This document shows positions 4,542 through 6,170 of a stretch of 6,170 nucleotides of DNA, one piece after another. The stretch is taken from the NCBI GenBank assembly GCA_005239845.1, contig SBBD01000020.1:1-6170 (forward strand). Reading direction: 5' to 3'. The stretch is from an archaeon. GTDB lineage: Archaea > Micrarchaeota > Micrarchaeia > Norongarragalinales > SBBD01. How positions within the stretch are numbered: the stretch's first letter is position 1; each line of letters begins with the position of its first letter. Under the pieces are notes generated by a model. The model made no database searches. It worked only from the letters and a program-made list of their open reading frames with translations, and was not told where the DNA came from. The position numbers were made by a program, and so were the translations under genes.

Positions 4542-5246
4542 TTAAGCTGGAACGGCAACGGACTTCAACGAACGGAGTTTAGCCGAAGATGCATCTGGTG
4601 CAAGCTCTTCCGCTTCCGCAACGGTTTTCAGCCGCTTCTTCGTCAACTTTAGGGCAAAAAAACGCTCCGCTTCCAAGCGGTTCAAATGGTCCGTAATGCC
4701 CCGGATCACGTTCTTCAAGCGGGGCTGCACGTTGAACTCCAGAGCATTCACCTTGCGGTTCGTTACCTCGATTTCCTTGAGCAAGCGCTTCAAGGCCGTC
4801 TCGAATTCCGCGAGCTGGATGATGAGGTTGAGCGCCTTCTCAAAGTGTTCTACGGCGTCGTCGAATTTCGCGGAAGAGCCTTCGATGCTGTAGCCCCGGG
4901 AAACCAAGTCCTTCTCCACGTTGACCCCCTTGATTTCCGCAATGCGCACGCCCATGACGTTTTTGGGCTTGACCTCGATTTCCGGAATCTTCTTGGAAGC
5001 CATGGCCGCCGTCTCCACGAACAAGTCGCCGTGGAACGCCTTGGCAATGGCAAGGGCCTTGAACGCCTTCTGCATTTCCGTGTCCACTTCTTCCCTCAAG
5101 TTCTTCGCCTTCTTGATGATGCGGAAGAACTCGAGCACGAGGGCGTCGCGCTTCTGTTTCAAAATCTTGTGGCCTTTCGTGGCCAGCACGAGCCGTTGCT
5201 TCGTGTTCAGAAGTTCCATGCGCGTGGGCTTTACGCCTTCCACCAT
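4542..5246 (-). CDS. atpD: A-type ATP synthase subunit D
   Basis: 234 residues. The N-terminus VKPTRMELLNTKQRLVLATKGHKILKQKRDALV is the diagnostic signature of V/A-type ATPase subunit D. The C-terminal helix NVQPRLKNVIRGITDHLNRLEAERFFALKLTKKRLK is the other conserved half. Subunit D forms the central shaft: its two long antiparallel helices turn inside the A3B3 hexamer and join subunit F to the membrane rotor. Length is slightly above the usual 200-220, because of a variable tail rich in Ala, Ser and Val (about 214-234). A middle strand region (about 90-120, IPEIEVKPKNVMGVRIAEI) is also typical. No other ATP synthase subunit is next to it, which is unusual. A TATA-like box at 5291-5298 gives it its own promoter; GTGATT just before the ATG is a possible ribosome-binding site. 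Confidence 0.97.
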   Translation of the reverse strand: MVEGVKPTRMELLNTKQRLVLATKGHKILKQKRDALVLEFFRIIKKAKNLREEVDTEMQKAFKALAIAKAFHGDLFVETAAMASKKIPEIEVKPKNVMGVRIAEIKGVNVEKDLVSRGYSIEGSSAKFDDAVEHFEKALNLIIQLAEFETALKRLLKEIEVTNRKVNALEFNVQPRLKNVIRGITDHLNRLEAERFFALKLTKKRLKTVAEAEELAPDASSAKLRSLKSVAVPA

Positions 5247-5290
5247 AATGAATCACGTGCTAGTCGTCTGGAGGAAACAGGCATTCGACA

Positions 5291-5298
5291 TTTTATAA
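5291..5298 (-). promoter_or_regulatory. TATA-like box of atpD overlapping the TatD stop codon
   Basis: Minus-strand TTATAAAA, centred about 49 bases upstream of the atpD ATG, predicting a leader near 25 bases. It includes the final Leu and stop codons of the upstream TatD gene. It is one of the best TATA matches in the window. Confidence 0.55.
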
Positions 5299-6042
5299 CC
5301 CTTTTGCCCTCTCCCCGACGCGATAAACCCGCTCAAAATTGTCTGACAAAACCTGATCGACACGTTCCAAAGGAATGTTTTTCTTGGAAGCGATGCGTTC
5401 GTACACTTCCTTGACGTTGGAAGGCTCGTTCCTCCCTTCCGGCCACAAGAAGGGCGAATCGGTTTCCGCAAAAAGACGCTCCAAGGGCGCATCTCGCATT
5501 ATTTTGTCTCTTGCTTTGTTCTTGAGGGTGGGAAGGGATAGATAGTACCCTCGCTTCAGCGCCTCGCCCATCCACCTTTCCTCGTAGAAACAATGCATAA
5601 TCACGGTGAGCTTGGGGAAATTCTTGAGGATGGCAAAGGTGTCCTCGTGGGCTTTCCTGCAATGGACTTGCACGGGAAGGGAAAGGGTTTCGGCTAATTC
5701 AAGCTGGGCACGGAAAACTTCCTGCAAGCGCGGCCAGTCCTTGGGCGCGTAATGATGGTATTCAAGGCCCGTCTCCCCCAAAGCCACCATGTTGGAAGCG
5801 TGTTTTTTCAGGAAGGCAAGTTCGTGCTCGAGGTTGGCGGTCGTGGCATAATCTTGGCATAACGCGAGCACGGGGAAAACAAAACCGGAATGGAGCGTGG
5901 CGAGCTGGAGAACTTTTTCGGAGTCTTTTGAGTTTACTCCAATGCATAAAATGGCCGAAAGACCGGTTTTTGCCCTTTCCATTACCTTTTCGCGGTCGTT
6001 GTCGAAGAGCTCGAGGGTAATATGGCAGTGGTTGTCGAACAT
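5293..6042 (-). CDS. TatD-family metal-dependent hydrolase (probable DNase)
   Basis: 249 residues, typical for the family. The metal ligands of the TIM-barrel amidohydrolase fold are all present: H5 and H7 (the HxH of NHCHITL), E90 in ALGETGLEYH, H127 in VQVHCRK, H150 in IMHCF and D195 in AETDSPFL. These match TatD signatures around the barrel strands. Family members act as Mg-dependent 3'-5' exonucleases or other phosphoester hydrolases in the cytoplasm, linked to DNA repair and clean-up of damaged DNA. Start: the HxH lies at residue 5, as in TatD proteins, and a TATA-like box 22-29 bases upstream implies a leaderless transcript. The gap to atpD is 46 bases with a separate promoter, so co-transcription is possible but not required. 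Substrate cannot be told from sequence. Confidence 0.93.
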   Translation of the reverse strand: MFDNHCHITLELFDNDREKVMERAKTGLSAILCIGVNSKDSEKVLQLATLHSGFVFPVLALCQDYATTANLEHELAFLKKHASNMVALGETGLEYHHYAPKDWPRLQEVFRAQLELAETLSLPVQVHCRKAHEDTFAILKNFPKLTVIMHCFYEERWMGEALKRGYYLSLPTLKNKARDKIMRDAPLERLFAETDSPFLWPEGRNEPSNVKEVYERIASKKNIPLERVDQVLSDNFERVYRVGERAKGL

Positions 6043-6063
6043 GCAAGGAAAGGTGCGGCAGAG

Positions 6064-6071
6064 AAATAAAA
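6064..6071 (-). promoter_or_regulatory. TATA-like box of the TatD gene
   Basis: Minus-strand TTTTATTT, centred about 26 bases before the ATG at 6042, so the transcript probably begins at or next to the start codon. No Shine-Dalgarno-like sequence lies between. Confidence 0.45.
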
Positions 6072-6146
6072 CGGTTGTGGAATCATAAGAAATAACCGCA
6101 TTCCCGTATTCTCAATGCCCCGACGCACGGCAGGCAACGAATACCT

Positions 6147-6154
6147 ATTTAAAT
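6147..6154. promoter_or_regulatory. Palindromic ATTTAAAT box near the window end
   Basis: ATTTAAAT is a self-complementary TATA-like element followed on the plus strand by six T (6156-6161). It could serve a plus-strand gene beyond the window. On the minus strand it is more than 100 bases upstream of the TatD start, so less likely to serve that gene. The rest of 6072-6170 shows no gene or RNA that I recognise. Confidence 0.3.
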
Positions 6155-6170
6155 GTTTTTTGTCTGTAAC

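Noticed and set aside
4520..4558. Upstream ATG 4558 for the lipoprotein
   Set aside because: It would place 13 charged residues before the signal peptide and overlap atpD; ATG 4519 has a GGTGG-type ribosome-binding site and begins directly with MRWYVL.
3599..4582. Plus-strand ORFs opposite the lipoprotein gene
   Set aside because: They are antisense shadows rich in Arg and His with no recognisable domain, while the minus strand has a signal peptide and regular cysteine spacing.
1..6170. CRISPR array, insertion sequence or attachment site
   Set aside because: No regularly spaced direct repeats, transposase or integrase coding sequence, or duplicated tRNA end was seen by reading both strands.

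Overview
The window looks archaeal, most plausibly from a DPANN-type lineage (Micrarchaeota or Diapherotrites are my best guesses; this is inference). The evidence is an A-type ATP synthase subunit D, an archaeal zinc-ribbon protein of the OapC/DUF2072 type, TATA-like boxes 22-40 bases before gene starts with several apparently leaderless genes, and tRNA genes that carry bulge-helix-bulge (BHB) introns and do not encode CCA. GC content is moderate, and there are no bacterial-style promoters and no mobile elements.

Layout. Positions 1-382 (minus) hold the 5' part of a protein-kinase-like gene cut by the window edge. A 127-base divergent promoter region separates it from a plus-strand pair, the OapC-like zinc-ribbon gene (510-1145) and a BofA-type membrane protein (1149-1481). 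Next comes a tRNA-Arg(CCU) gene (1612-1759) that I reconstruct with three introns: after position 9, after 37 and after 59. It is followed 16 bases later by an unrecognised helical protein with a possible C-terminal helix-turn-helix (1776-2324). A tRNA-Ser(GCU) gene with a 15-base intron lies at 2427-2527. A plus-strand multi-pass membrane protein of the AglD/UPF0104/LPG-synthase transmembrane family (2656-3582) ends tail-to-tail with a minus-strand lipoprotein gene (3560-4519). Behind the lipoprotein gene, also on the minus strand, are atpD (4542-5246) and a TatD-family metal-dependent hydrolase (5293-6042). The last 130 bases are non-coding and hold promoter-like AT-rich boxes.

The strongest finding is the triple-intron tRNA-Arg. 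In its raw form the gene looks broken, because the bases after the T loop do not pair with the T stem. Removing 19, 14 and 40 bases gives a perfect 75-base cloverleaf with seven acceptor pairs and a TTCGAAT T loop. Each excised segment is flanked by an independently pairing BHB-like structure. The tRNA-Ser intron follows the same plan. Processing both tRNAs would need a splicing endonuclease that accepts non-canonical intron positions.

The protein genes are mostly housekeeping or envelope functions: energy conservation (AtpD), a nuclease or deoxyribonuclease-like hydrolase (TatD), lipid-carrier or glycan transport (AglD-like), a secreted cysteine-rich lipoprotein, and a possible DNA- or RNA-associated zinc-ribbon protein. 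No CRISPR array, insertion sequence or phage gene is visible.
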